Of a DNA stretch of 64,000 bases, positions 22,360 through 34,270 are shown in pieces (the stretch's first letter is position 1; every line of letters starts with the position of its first letter). Location: contig NC_073692.1 in NCBI RefSeq assembly GCF_029784155.1, positions 67,217,888 through 67,281,887 of the forward strand, in the 5' to 3' direction. Position numbers and translations under genes: made by a program. Under the pieces are notes generated by a model. The model searched no databases. It was given only the letters and a program-made list of their open reading frames with translations, and was not told the DNA's origin. Source of the stretch: Uranotaenia lowii (taxonomy: Eukaryota; Arthropoda; Insecta; Diptera; Culicidae).

Positions 22360-23915
22360 TTTCCACCGGCCTATTCATTAAACTTCCAAAAAATCTTAAA
22401 ATTCTCAAAAAAATCTTTCCTACCTTCCCTCTGTCGTTTGCTCTCTCACCCAATCTTCAATCACTTTCTCTAGATTAGTTACTAGAGGAAAGTGTTTCTA
22501 AATACGCCTAGCGGGTTAAACGCGCTTACGGCCGTTTGACGAAATGACTGACAAGTCAACATATCTTATCAAAGCATTTGAAGGATGATACGCTTTAAAC
22601 AAAAAGCAAGAATAAAATTTATGAATTTACCAACTCAACCAAATTTTAAAATTCATAGAAGGTTTTGATTCCTTTTGATATAATATTTTGACGTTTAAAA
22701 ATTATATGTAAACATGCTCAAAACAAAAACTTGGGTGGATTTTTGCTCTTTTTGTAATTAACTTAAAAAATAAATCAAAATTCTGCTTTCATGAAGGATT
22801 TATAATGGTTGAAAAGTGGATTTGGAGAGTATTTTGGTATGACCCTATCATGTATGTAAAATGCCTCTCTTCTGCCTAATTAACATCATATAAGATACTT
22901 GAAGATCTCAAAACAGTAAGATTTTCATATGGATGAACTGCCTCCATAATATGGCAACCCTAACTTTTGTTTTATTCTTTAAAAATTGAAAGACATAGAT
23001 TTTTATAAAACTTAAGCTTCGTTGTATGATAATTATTAGTTCCTAGCATAATAAAATTAAACGGAAATAATTTCAGAAAACAGTAATAATAAAAACATTT
23101 TCTCGAAAACTGAAGGAGATTTCAAATTTAAAAATTACTTCAATGTATAAAAAAAACCACTCATGTGTATTTAGGGTGACAAACCTATTCTGGAACGCTT
23201 TGCAAAAAAACTATGCAATTTCTTAAAATAAAAAAGTAGGAGATACAATTTTTAACTGCTTTGTCCATTCATTATGAAGATAAAGGTCTTATTTAACAAA
23301 ACAAATCGTCGTTTTTTTGCAATGCAACAAGATTAAAGCCTAAAAACTCGTTTATTCGATGGTTACTCTGGTTGGTATTTTGGACCAACACGTATCTATT
23401 TTGGACCACCCTCCGGACCTGTTTTGAACTATCCTCATACTAAATAAGACAAATAAAAAATCGAATTTTGCTTCTATTTCAACAGGAATTGGTTCATACG
23501 AATACGTATAATCATAAGCTACGCGACACTTTCTTGACTTCCAAATCGTTGTTGGTTTGATTTGCTTGCCTGTTGCGTACCTACATACATAGATTCAAGC
23601 AACTTAAATCCTTCAAACCCTATAAATCTAGATTTTTTTTTTCGCTGAAAACTTCAAAGTAGTTTACTTTAAATATTACAAACTGCTTCCTTGACATTGA
23701 GGAGAGTTTACAGGAGCTGAAGAACTATATTATCAGAACATGTTCGGTTGTAGTTTTTAAACATTTCAACAATTTGTTCCTGAATTTTGAGACATACAAA
23801 AATTACCTCAGAGGTAGCTATAATTTTACCAATTTATTTTTATAAAATTATTCCATAAATATCTGAGATATTCCAACTTAAACAAAATTTTGTTGATTTG
23901 CTGTCGTTTTTGCCG
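22360..23915. other. AT-rich intergenic DNA
   Basis: Nothing recognised beyond low-complexity A/T stretches. Confidence 0.4.
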
Positions 23916-23939
23916 ACCTCGCCATAAGACGAAGTTTCT

Positions 23940-26778
23940 CATTCGGAAGTGAGTCTCGGTGGTGTGCAGTCGTTTTTGTTTAGCGGTCCCGCGTCGCGTT
24001 CGTTAAAATTATGCTGGGTTTGATATTTAGAAGTGATTGGTCGGTGTTGTGTGTGCGAAGTGGTTATGTTATGGAATGACTAAAATAGGTCTAAAATAAG
24101 ATGAATTTCTTAATGAATTGCCGAAAAAGTGAAACAAAATTCTTGCCAGAAGCGTCCATAAATTATACATCGAAAGTGTACGGTTGTGTGTATGAGTGCT
24201 GGAACTGCTGTACGCTTACTTTTACAACAGTGTATGGATGAGACGAAGGGACGCGTGCCGCGTGGTCGCTGCTTTGAGGATTCGGTGAATATGTTCTTTG
24301 TTGAATTTTTCATTACCTGATTCAAGACCACACTTCCAACCCTCCTCCTCTCTGTCCTCATATTCCCTTGTATGGCGTGTTCTTGTAATACAATAAACGT
24401 TTTGTCATGGTCTTCTTCGTTTTAACCGCAACCAAATAGAGCGAGTGTTGGTGTGAAAGAGGCGTAATCTACTGACAGCACCGACAGCATGCCATAGGCG
24501 TGTTTGAAGAGAGGTTCTCCATCCAAGATTTTACGATCCGTTTTTAATTTTTCAGCATAAACTAGCACCAATACTGCGCTATTTAGTGTAGGTAGGTGTG
24601 CTTTAGAAAAAAAGGTCAGCATAAAAAGCATACGGCGTTAACTCTCTGATATTCAATCACTTCGAATCTGTTGTTTTTATTATAACTTTTAATTAAATAC
24701 ATTTTGTCTATATTGAATTTTTTTTCCAGCTTTTATATTGGATTGTCATTCAATAAATAATTATGTAGGTACAAAAATCATCACACAAAAAGCTCTGATA
24801 TAGGAACTCATAAAAATGTTACTGTTATCATTTTTTATTTTATTTTTTAGCTTCGTAGATTTTCATCAAAAGGATATTCGACTGGAACTAATTTTTGTTT
24901 TTCCAGGAATCAATGAAGACGCACAACTTTTCGCCATATAGAATAATCATAAAAAAATGTAATTAATTTTTGTTCCAGCCCTGTTCAGTAGAATATTTTC
25001 TATCGCTTCACATAATCTACGTGTTTAAAATCACTTCCATATAACTGTTCTTGATATTTTTCAGTTTTACATCGTCATGCTGATATTGCAATTTCACAAA
25101 TATTCGTTCTCTCGTTTTTTTCTCATTCTTAATTGCATATGAATACATATTATTATTATTATTTTTATTAAAGACATTTTACCATTCTCATGGAATTCGT
25201 GTCTGTATCAATACATATACATTTTACATTGTATATACGTTCTGTAGTAATCGTGTTATGTAAGTTATCATACATAATTTATTTATAAATTTCCATATGT
25301 GTCTAAATAATACAAACATCATCAAAACACACCAAAAACTTTGATTTTCATAACTTTAAATATAAAGTAATTATTTGGTGGTATTCATTAATGTCTAATC
25401 TCATTACAAAAAGATGTTAATAGTGTGTTTGTATAGATATGATTGCACTCACAATGCATGGGATTGTATTCTAGTGTAGAGATTTGTTTGTTTTACCCGG
25501 GCTTTAAGAGGGTTTGTCCAAAAGGCTTCATTAACTCTCTTTCTTGAAACATGCTCTATCATTATTCATCAATTTCAAACAAATACTGTGCTCAACTCAG
25601 CATTGGAATGTCTTATCAACAGTTATTGTAATTTAATCGAATTTATTGACACGTTTCATCATCCGCCATCACTGCTGATCGTTTAATATTTAAATATATG
25701 TCTTAGATCACAGTGCTGGTAGTAATCTTTATTTACTTTACAGTTTCACAAAAAAATGATTGGCAGATCGTCAGACAAGACAGCTAAAATATCAATATAC
25801 AATTATTAACAAATGTTTTTTCGAAAACGGTATATTTTTATCACCCATAGCATTTCATCGCAATCGATTATTTATATATTTGGATCATATTATGTTGTTC
25901 ATTCTTACATTATATTTAATTCATATGAGGCGATTGGGATCAGAGGGGCGCAAGTGCCTATCTGATTGTTTCGAGAAAACGTACTTCAAAGTTGTGAAGT
26001 TGGTCGATTTTTCATATATTTTTCGAATTCAAGCAGAATTCAATCGAAAAAGTGTTTTAAAAAATTATTTTAAAAAAAAGTCGAGTTTTGCAGATGAGGT
26101 ACATTAAAACATAAAAAACTGTTAGGTATTCTTAACTCCAAATTGATTATTTTGGACTTGCACCCCTCTGAGGGCCTGATATTATATTATATTATAACAC
26201 TATATTATTTAACTGTACTGTATAGCTTTATACACACATTTTATATGAAATCCTATTACATTATTCTTCATCGTATTATATCATTTTTATCATATCATAT
26301 TCTATTTTTCATATAAATATTACTATATTTGTTTTATATCATTTTCATTGGTTGGGGCATCAGGGTATCCTCGTTTTGCAAAAGGAGCGGGTTACAGTAT
26401 GTGCTTGTTTCCCGTTTCGAATACCGGACGTTCCGCAATTTATGTCAAGGGAATGTGGCATGGTTGTGTAACATATAGTATTTGATTACTTTTTGTAGAA
26501 TAAGGACGCACTCTTTTTTCGGAAGCCTTGGGGGCGGGATTATAACTTGCATGCCATTTTGGTTAGTCAACAACATGGTTATAACTTCTCGAGACTTTTC
26601 CCCTTATAACCCTGGATACCGTAAGTGCCTCTGCTTACGATTCCATCCCCTTAGAAGTCTCATTGAGTGGTTATGACTGTGGTGCGTGGGAGCCAAGATG
26701 GACGCGTGGGTTATTTTTTTGGCCATAACCGCGGCGCTGCTGCAAACCCAAGGTGGATACATACATACATACATACAT
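23940..26778 (+). mobile_element. Probable retroposed unit with 24-bp duplication and (ATAC)n tail
   Basis: A 24-bp direct repeat occurs at 23916-23939 and 26779-26802 (core CCTCGCCATAAGACG then AAGTTTCT). The intervening 2.84 kb ends in (ATAC)n immediately before the right copy. Long variable target duplication plus a short tandem tail is the signature of target-primed reverse transcription. The left part (23945-24010) is GC-richer and TSS-like (CAGTCGTTTTTGTTTAGCGG). No RT or long ORF is present, so this could be an internally deleted LINE, a large SINE-like passenger or a retroposed transcript. Confidence 0.6.
25938..26175. mobile_element. Short TIR element with TCAGAGGGGYGCAAGT ends
   Basis: GATCAGAGGGGCGCAAGTGC at 25938 is mirrored by GACTTGCACCCCTCTGAGGG ending near 26173. 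The interior is about 195 bp of AT-rich DNA. End sequence resembles the element at 17259-17510. A 115-codon frame at 25760-26107 overlaps it and is not credible. Confidence 0.55.
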
Positions 26779-26802
26779 ACCTCGCCATAAGACGAAGTTT
26801 CT

Positions 26803-27954
26803 ATTTTATTTCTTCAACCAAACTTAGGACCATATTTTCATAAAAAAATCAAGACTGGGTACCCTTAGATCTTAAAATTTTTTATGAAGCTACCCAAATA
26901 AAAAAAAATTCTAAAAATAGGTACGTTTCCAGATTTTTCATGTTTCTTTGTTTCTCTAAGCAGTAGCTTTTGTGATTTGCTTGTAAAACTACAATTAGTA
27001 TTTACCGTCAAATGCGACATCATGCAACCATTTTAAATTTGACTTGCTTCTTTAAACTTGATGTTCAAAGATAATCATATCGCTTGTTCATCAAAAGTTT
27101 TAAGGTTGATGGGACATGAAATTGACATTTATAAGTTACGCAAGTTATTTTTAATTTAAAAAACACAAGCAATTTTATCCTTACTAAAAAAAAAGGAGTA
27201 AGTTGCAAGAAACTTTTTTTTTATTATGAAAAATCCAACGAAAACGTTTGAAAATTTTAACTTTTTGAAATATTACAAATAATGCATCAATAGTAGAAAT
27301 GTTTGGTTTTGTTCAAAATTAATTTTCCAAAATGTTTTAAATGAAGAGCCTTTGGATGTTGCATAAATTTAGGGGTAAAAAATACTGCGAAAATTCTACT
27401 AGCTGAAATCATAAAAAATAATGTTTGGACGGATGAAATTAATCAAATTAAATCAACAAACGCGTGATGCAAAACAGTCATTTTCCAGCATATGTTAACG
27501 AGATTTAAAAAGTAAATCTTTGTTAATCTGTTCGCATTTAGATGCATTGTAGCTCCAACAGGTAACTGAATTATAAAAAAAATAATTTAAAAAAAAGGTG
27601 ATCGTTTGAAAAACATGTTTTTACCTTCAGTTTTGGAAGATAATATTTAAAGCTATTCATCATTTGTCCGTGATATTATTAAGCTTATTTGTCATAATAT
27701 TTAAAATTTTATACGGCACCGAAAATTGTTAAAATTGTACATCATTTGCTCGTTTTTTTTTAAATTAACTATGAGAATCAAAAACTTTAAAAAACTATCT
27801 CACGATATGAGAAACTATGTCATTATCATTTTGTTATCATTAAATGATAACTTTATAACATTATATTTAAAAAAAACTGAAAAAGTGCTGTGGTACAGAA
27901 ATGTTGCATCTAACCCTGCTTTTGCGTGTTGCCCCCGTTTGACGGTAAGCCGTG
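26803..27954. other. AT-rich DNA; weak fragment of the TACCG-end MITE family
   Basis: No gene. Near 27350-27385 the text TTGCATAAATTTAGGGGTAA resembles the internal GATGCTGC...ATTTAGGGG block shared by 16975-17000 and 63075-63100, so a diverged fragment may be present. Confidence 0.3.
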
Positions 27955-28120
27955 AATATGATGAATTTCTTGAAAAAGATACTACGGCTTACCGACAAGA
28001 TTTGAAGCCGCAATCTCCGCTTCAGCCCAGCGGCGCGCTAGCCAATAACACCACGGTGAACGTGATGGAATCGACCGACACGAGCGTAGAAGTCGAGCTC
28101 CATCGGTCGACTCCATACAC
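27955..28120 (-). mobile_element. tRNA-derived SINE-like fragment
   Basis: On the minus strand TGGCTAGCGCGC (28033-28044) resembles a Pol III A box. GGCTTCAAATC (within 27996-28009) resembles a degraded B box, and GCTGAAGCGGAGAT lies between them exactly as in the copy at 56945-57010. Upstream on the minus strand is a hairpin (ATGGAATCGACCGA at 28066-28079 against TCGGTCGACTCCAT at 28103-28116). A 146-codon plus frame over it is not a gene. Confidence 0.55.
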
Positions 28121-29727
28121 ACAAAAAAGAAGCATAATAAAACTACTAAATCCGTGGTTCAAATGAACAACAGGCAACCGTATTTTTGAGTCAAATATGT
28201 TTTGTTGTTTATAATACCTTACGCATAGCTATTTTACCATGTGCTCAATTTGGCTGAGCATTGTAAATTCGACTGCGTTTTAGTAAAATTGTCAATGAAA
28301 TGATGCATGGTTTTACTTCGTGCCTAGTAAAATTGATATGTTTCATGATGAAACTGGTATGTGTTATGATAAAGATTAGTATACACGAGGAGCTTGATTT
28401 GAATAGTAAAATTATTATGCATGTTTTTTTGGTTTATTTGCACGCATACATTATGACTTTATATAAAACATTAAAATTCACACTTCCGACACACGTCGGT
28501 CAATGTTAGTGTGTTCTTCCGATGCCATGGAAAGATTTTTTCAAAGTTATGAAACTTGAAAGCAGTTCAAAATTTGTTTGTTTACTCGCGGGTTTGATGA
28601 TTAATAATCCTGAATAAGTATAAACAACAAGAATGATTTCCATAGTGAAATTAGCATACGCACTGATATTTTTGAGTCACATATGTTTTGTTCTCAAAAG
28701 TACCATGTGCGTAGTGTTTTGTTGATATGAATTGGTGCCACAATGTCGAAATTAATATGCGGACGCTAGTTGTAATAGAAATTATGATGAAATCATCATG
28801 ACCATAGTATTTTCGACAACAAACATTGACAGCTATCGAAAACTACCAGGTACTTAGTAATTTCAATAATGTTTCATGTGTACTTTTACAAAATTGTTGT
28901 TATAATTTGCGTGGTTGAATATATTTTAACGCAGAAATGGTAAAATTATCATGACGACGTCTTTGGAAAAGCAACGCAATTTTTTTCCGTGTATATATCG
29001 CATGCAGAGATGCCAATGTGCCTGATTTTTCAGGATTTGCCTGATTTTTCGAGGCTCAGCCTGACCATCTGATAAGCAAATGAATTTCCTTGATTTTTGA
29101 AAATATGCCTGATTTTGCCTAATTTTTGCGAATGTGATGGAAAATGAGTAGTGAGGACCTGGATAAGGTACTATTGCTGAATTTAAAAAGTGAAAATGTG
29201 GCTGAACCAAAGCAAACGAAAGATTCCCTTCAATTCTTATTTAAAAAAGGGAATTTTACGGAATCTTTCGATTCCTTTGATTCAATAGAATTATTCAACC
29301 AACTAGGTGCACATCACATATGAGAGTGAAAATGTGAAACGATGACCAAAAAAATGGTCATAACTTTGAGTCAAGTTTCCGTTAAAGTAGCCAGATTTTT
29401 TTTCGCCAGTTCCTTGATTTTTGAAAAATAAAATGTTGGAAACCCTGCCCGCATGTGTCCTTGCCTCCTATTGATCTCTTTTTTATAATTTTCTAAAAAG
29501 TCTGAAAGATTTTGAAAAAGTCATCTTACCTTAAAAATTCTAAATTTTTACTTTCTTGTGAAATAACTTATGTCCAAACTCTGCAAATGTTTGGAAGAGG
29601 AGTCAAACGTCAGGAAGTCTGGAATCCTATAAAGTCCAAAAAGTTTTTAAGACCCAGACAAAATCTAGAAGTTTGACAACACATAATCACCACCCATCGA
29701 CTCGAGATTTTAGCCATGCGAGCACAT
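28121..29727. other. AT-rich DNA with an internal 26-bp direct repeat
   Basis: The 26-mers at 28181-28206 and 28667-28692 (TATTTTTGAGTCA.ATATG then TTTTGTT) differ at one position. 28125-28995 is bounded by CACACAAAAAA on the left and TTTTTTTCCGTGT on the right, loosely inverted, so it may be one MITE. 28990-29430 contains several CCTGATTTTT repeats. No coding evidence. Confidence 0.35.
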
Positions 29728-29878
29728 GGTCGATTACTTAGGTCTTTCCGCTACTTACGGTCAAATTTGTGAATCGATTAGTGTTCCTCCCTGCGCAAAC
29801 GGTCTGCTCTGAACCTTGAGCAGCACTGATCGCTTCACCAATTTTACAGTAAGTAGCGGCAAGACCGGAGCAATCGAC
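29728..29878. mobile_element. Long-stem hairpin element (about 55-bp arms)
   Basis: Left arm 29728-29783 and right arm 29824-29878 are imperfect reverse complements. Shared text includes GTCGATT, GGTCTT.CCGCTACTTAC, GTGAA.CGAT and AGTG. The loop of about 40 bp contains its own CTGCTC...GAGCAG hairpin. No ORF. Could be a short MITE. A hairpin-RNA source is possible but unsupported. Confidence 0.65.
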
Positions 29879-31305
29879 ACTCTGCTGGCCTTTAATGCAA
29901 TTGAAATCGTTCGTTTACGGCCATCGAACTTCAATCATGCTGTTTAATTCACTGAAAATTTGTCTTTCTTTATTTTGATAAATTTTATTTGAATATTTTG
30001 ATACTTCAAATGTTTAATGTGTTTCATCAAAATTGTTTATTCTCGTATAACTTTTAAATCCTATTGAATTTACCCCAATTTCATAATTCATAATTCTATG
30101 TTCATCTTTGTTGAAACTAATCAACCAAACATAATATTCCAAGCGCATGCAACATTTGCAAAAAAGAACCTAATGGGATGGAAATGAATAAAAATTACCG
30201 TTACACATGAACCCTAGTATGGGGTGGCCCACCAAGAGAGAAAGGCAAAAGTGAACCGGCATCTTATGAAACATTGAAACATTAATATGCTGTTTAATCA
30301 TCGCTGAACAGTAATTTAGTAAGAATGAAGTTTAATTTTCGGTAGCTGTTTGATTAACCGCTTCGAAATCCTTACTACAGGATGCTCAACACAGCAAAAC
30401 ATACATATATAAATTTTGATTTCTCACGAAACCCAATGCCAGCTGGATACTCCTACGATTTATTTTTATTCATCTTTAAATTACTACCCTAAGGGTTGAT
30501 TTCTGTTTTTTTTTTTTTTACTTTTTCTATCAACTTATGCAAAACTCAATTGAAATTGAAATTAGATACTTGCACCTGTTAAGAAATATGATTTCTACAA
30601 CTGGCAAAGTTCTGGTTATCTTCAACATTTGGACTAACATAACCGCATAGCTCATCGCTCATGACAGCCAATAATTTTAACAGGCATTGTTTACACAGCA
30701 AAGCTAACAAAATTACCGTGCTAATGGAGCGAATCGAAAGCTCCGACACGTTTTAGTATTTTGTCAAAATATTACACGTTCGATCGTGTCGAGAAGCTCG
30801 TGTCAAGAACATTGGACATGGATGCAGCAGTTTTTACGATCTAGACAAACACGCTCCCTGAACCTTTTCTTGCATATTAAAGTAACTACCCTACGGACGA
30901 TCAAAGTTCAACTAGGTACCAACTGGTGGAATTCAATTGAGCTTTCGACTCTAGGTTGAATCACCAATGGAACTAATCTGACCCGGCCAACCATTCCGAG
31001 AGGGTACCTAATCAGCTCGATTGGACCCGTGCCTAATAGAATCATGCCACGCTTCGCGCTTCGCGGCATCAAGCGCCAACATCTTGGACACTTGTGTGAG
31101 CGTTTGATGGTTGGCGTTTGCGTATGGAGGCGCTAGCACACTTGAGACTGCCAGCGTGTCTGTGAAGTTAATTTGACAAAGGCTGTAAGGTTGTGAGCTA
31201 AAATTTGCTATGGAAATGCAAACAGGAATATAAAAAGCGAGTCAATTGTAACAGATAAAGTGTCATATTCTTTGGCTGGTTAAATTTTAAAATAGAATCC
31301 TTAAC

Positions 31306-31410
31306 TAGATCAATATTCTGATTCTGAGCCTGAGCCTAATCCCTGATTTTGATGCTGAATCCTTATCCAGGATCCTGACCCTGCATTGAAACCCTAATCC
31401 GCTCTTGAAT
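31306..31410. repeat. Degenerate TGATCCTGAATC minisatellite (locus 1)
   Basis: Irregular runs of ATCCTGA, CCTGAGCC, TGAATCC and CCTAATCC. The same theme is at 33876-34030 and 42480-42610, so this is a dispersed simple-sequence family rather than a chance cluster. Confidence 0.5.
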
Positions 31411-33875
31411 GTCAATATGACACTACTAGAAGTTGGGCGGCTGGTGGCTTTATTTGGGTGCATCCAAATAAAGCATCCAAATCGTGATTTTGCATCATTA
31501 CTTTTTATATGAACGCACCCTGAAAGCCCAGAAAAAAAATTCCTAATCAGACCTTGAGTGTTAATTTGCTATCCTTGCTTAGAACGAATATATGCAAAAA
31601 ATGAATTTTTGCTCCCATATGTTTTTCGATGCCTTTTGGGTCACCAAGCATAAGTGTAAAATTTGAGTTGATTTGGTTGATTCCTGAGTTAGCGCAACGC
31701 ATTTCAATTTTGTATGGAAATTTGTATGGAGGAAGAAATTTTTGCACATTAAATCATCCAGAAGCTTCAAATAAGCTTGAAATGAAAGCGGTCTTTAATT
31801 TTTGCTTTTGACTATTCATAAGCTTCATTTTTTGCAAACATGACAAGCAGCTAAGAATTTCATAAAAAAAGTTATAACCATTTCAAAATAAAAAATCTGA
31901 ATCCATTGAAAAGTATTTAAAAATAGCAGACTTTGCTTGCTAGAGCTTTTAAGAATTTCATAAAATGTTTTTGCAAATGTTATACAAATCAATAAATTTT
32001 CTTGCTATGCAAAGCAGTTTTTTGAGATTTTTTATTCTCATCCTATGGTTTCACAGCTTTCAAAAAGCAGTCAAAAACGCTAAAATTAAAAAAAAAAATT
32101 TTGAATACAAAAATTTTGCAAAATATCAAATATCTTAAATATCTCACGACTTGATGGATCGCTCCCAAAATTTTAATTACTATTTCTGGCAGCAAAAACA
32201 GCCAAAAAAAAGTTATGGGAGGTGTAGATATTTAAGAATTTGAAATTTTCATACAAAGCTTGCAGCGGTCTAATGTACATATCTCGCTTGTTTCTCAATC
32301 GATTAAGCATTTCAGTTTTCCGTTATTCAAAGTCTATGATAAAAAAAAATGTTATAAAATTGTTATTCTGAATGTGCAAAAATTTCATTCGATGCCCTCA
32401 AAGCCAAAGGAGTATAAGTGCAAAAACGATCGATTGGATACAAAAAAATCAGGATAGAGACTAAATGTTTAAAACACAGAATCGGTTACCAGTTATCAGT
32501 GAATAAATTCAGGAATCCAAATAAGTTTAGTACCGCAAAAAATGATCCTGAGTTTAAAAAATTCTCAAAAACCATGAAATTGAACTTCAGTAACTGAAAA
32601 AACAACACAAAACTTGAACACATCAATGAATTGAATCTGAAAAAAAGATAAGATTAAAAATATGCATATTAAGAGAATCCGCAAACATTCAATATCATTG
32701 AATATATTTAGGGGTAGTTTGCTTGATAGTATGCATTGCAAGGGCGATTTTGGTTGAGCAAGCAACCAAGAAACAGTTTGTTTATATTTCCATACACCAA
32801 CCGATGTTTGTTCAATAACTGGTGCATGCATTTCTTCACAAAACGAGTACTGCAAGTTTGAACGTTTCATAATTGAAACATTGGCGTTTTGTTTGATCCA
32901 ATGATTGAACACTTTAGTTTGTTAAATTTTTAAAAAATAGGGATAATAAAGACTGCCACTCTTCCATTAATCATTCAAAAAGACTTTGTTGAAAACACTC
33001 ATATTATTATCTTGCACGTTTATTTGTCTTTAATCCAATTTTTCTTCTAATCAAAAATAGGCTCTTTTCTTCACCCAGTCGAAAAACCAAGCCAAAATTT
33101 GATAACATATTCTAGTAACAGAGGCAGAAAATGCTTCAACAGGGGCACAAAAATTGTTTTTATTATTTTTTCACTGTTTAATATTGTTTTAATTGGTTAG
33201 TGTTTTGCTAGTTACTGCCCGGTTAAAACTTTGAAATGTTTATCATAAAGCTTCTCTGTTTTCTCTGAGCACTGTGAGCCATAGCCAGAAGTCCTAGTCA
33301 AGACTGGTCAACCAGTTTCTGGGTCTGCCTCTTTTTCGATGTCCTCGAATTGAGATCGAATCGAGATAATTTCAGATGAGGAAATAAAAAAGAGGGATAT
33401 GTATGATCGAATAATTCCTAAAACCTGGCTCGCGAACGTTTCGTCAAAATTCCTTATACATATAGGATGGACAAAATATGATGTGCGTATGAGCATATTT
33501 TTGTTATGAAATATAGGTTCCCCATCGAGTTATTAGCGGGTGCTTGTGTCATTATGCAGTTTTTTAAGCTTGATATGCTTCTTTTATATTATGCGTATTT
33601 AAGTCAACAATATGAAGAAATAAAAATGTTTTCGCAATGCCTCGCAGATGAGAGTTGGATTGAGATTTTTATCTCAACACTCATCTGAGATATTCAGAGT
33701 GGCCCACGTTTCTTCATGGCCCACGTTAGCCCACTGTAATCCCCTGTAGTTAAAGTAATGATAGAAATTTTTTTCTCCCAGCGGTCCCCTGAGCCGTGGG
33801 GCCCGGTTCAATTGTCCCCCTCCCTTTAATCCGGCCTAGCCAGGGACTGTAACAAGTAAAAATTCAAGGAAGAGA

Positions 33876-34030
33876 TGAGAGTTAATCCTGAATCATATTC
33901 CCGATTTTTATCTCTGAATAAAACCCTGATTCTCAAATCCTGATACTGGTTAACCCTAACCCTAGTTCACTATTCCGGAACCTAATCATTCACCCTGATC
34001 CTAATCCAAGATCCTGTTTCGCAAGTGGAA
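33876..34030. repeat. Degenerate TGATCCTGAATC minisatellite (locus 2)
   Basis: Contains AATCCTGAATC, AACCCTGATTC, CTAACCCTAACCCTAG and CCTGATCCTAATCC. The short CCCTAA run at 33954-33965 is too brief to be telomeric and fits the degenerate repeat. Confidence 0.5.
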
Positions 34031-34270
34031 AGTGGATAATGGTCCTACCATGATGTCAACTCATCAGATGATATGAACCACGCTATAGCTCTATATACGA
34101 GATTTTCATTTAAAAGGCCGGTCAAAGGAAGGGTTTTTTCGTAGGATTTTTACTGTTTTGAGTAATTTATTCTTTTCCTCCGTTTCAACTGTATGGTGTT
34201 TTTTTTTCAATTATAATTTTTTTTTTATATTTATTGTGTTTTTTTTGTATTTTTTATGTAATTCAAATAA

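Larger units (their letters stand above)
29879..34270. other. Long gene-free stretch with small repeats
   Basis: No domain-bearing frame. Contents noted: a perfect 11-bp stem hairpin GCTTTATTTGG / CCAAATAAAGC (31447-31474); degenerate GATCCTGAATC-type arrays at about 31306-31410 and 33876-34030; a solitary end of the AAAGG.GTATAAGT family at 32391-32415; and a slightly GC-richer zone at 30700-31160. Several overlapping small frames at 31547-31811 show no homology I can name. Confidence 0.35.

Noticed and set aside
26350..26420. Fragment of the RTE-like RT (text AGGGTATCCTCGTT as at 4777)
   Set aside because: Similarity stops after about 14 bases, so chance is likely.
33950..33970. CCCTAA telomere-like repeat
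   Set aside because: Only two to three units, inside a degenerate GATCCTGAATC tract.
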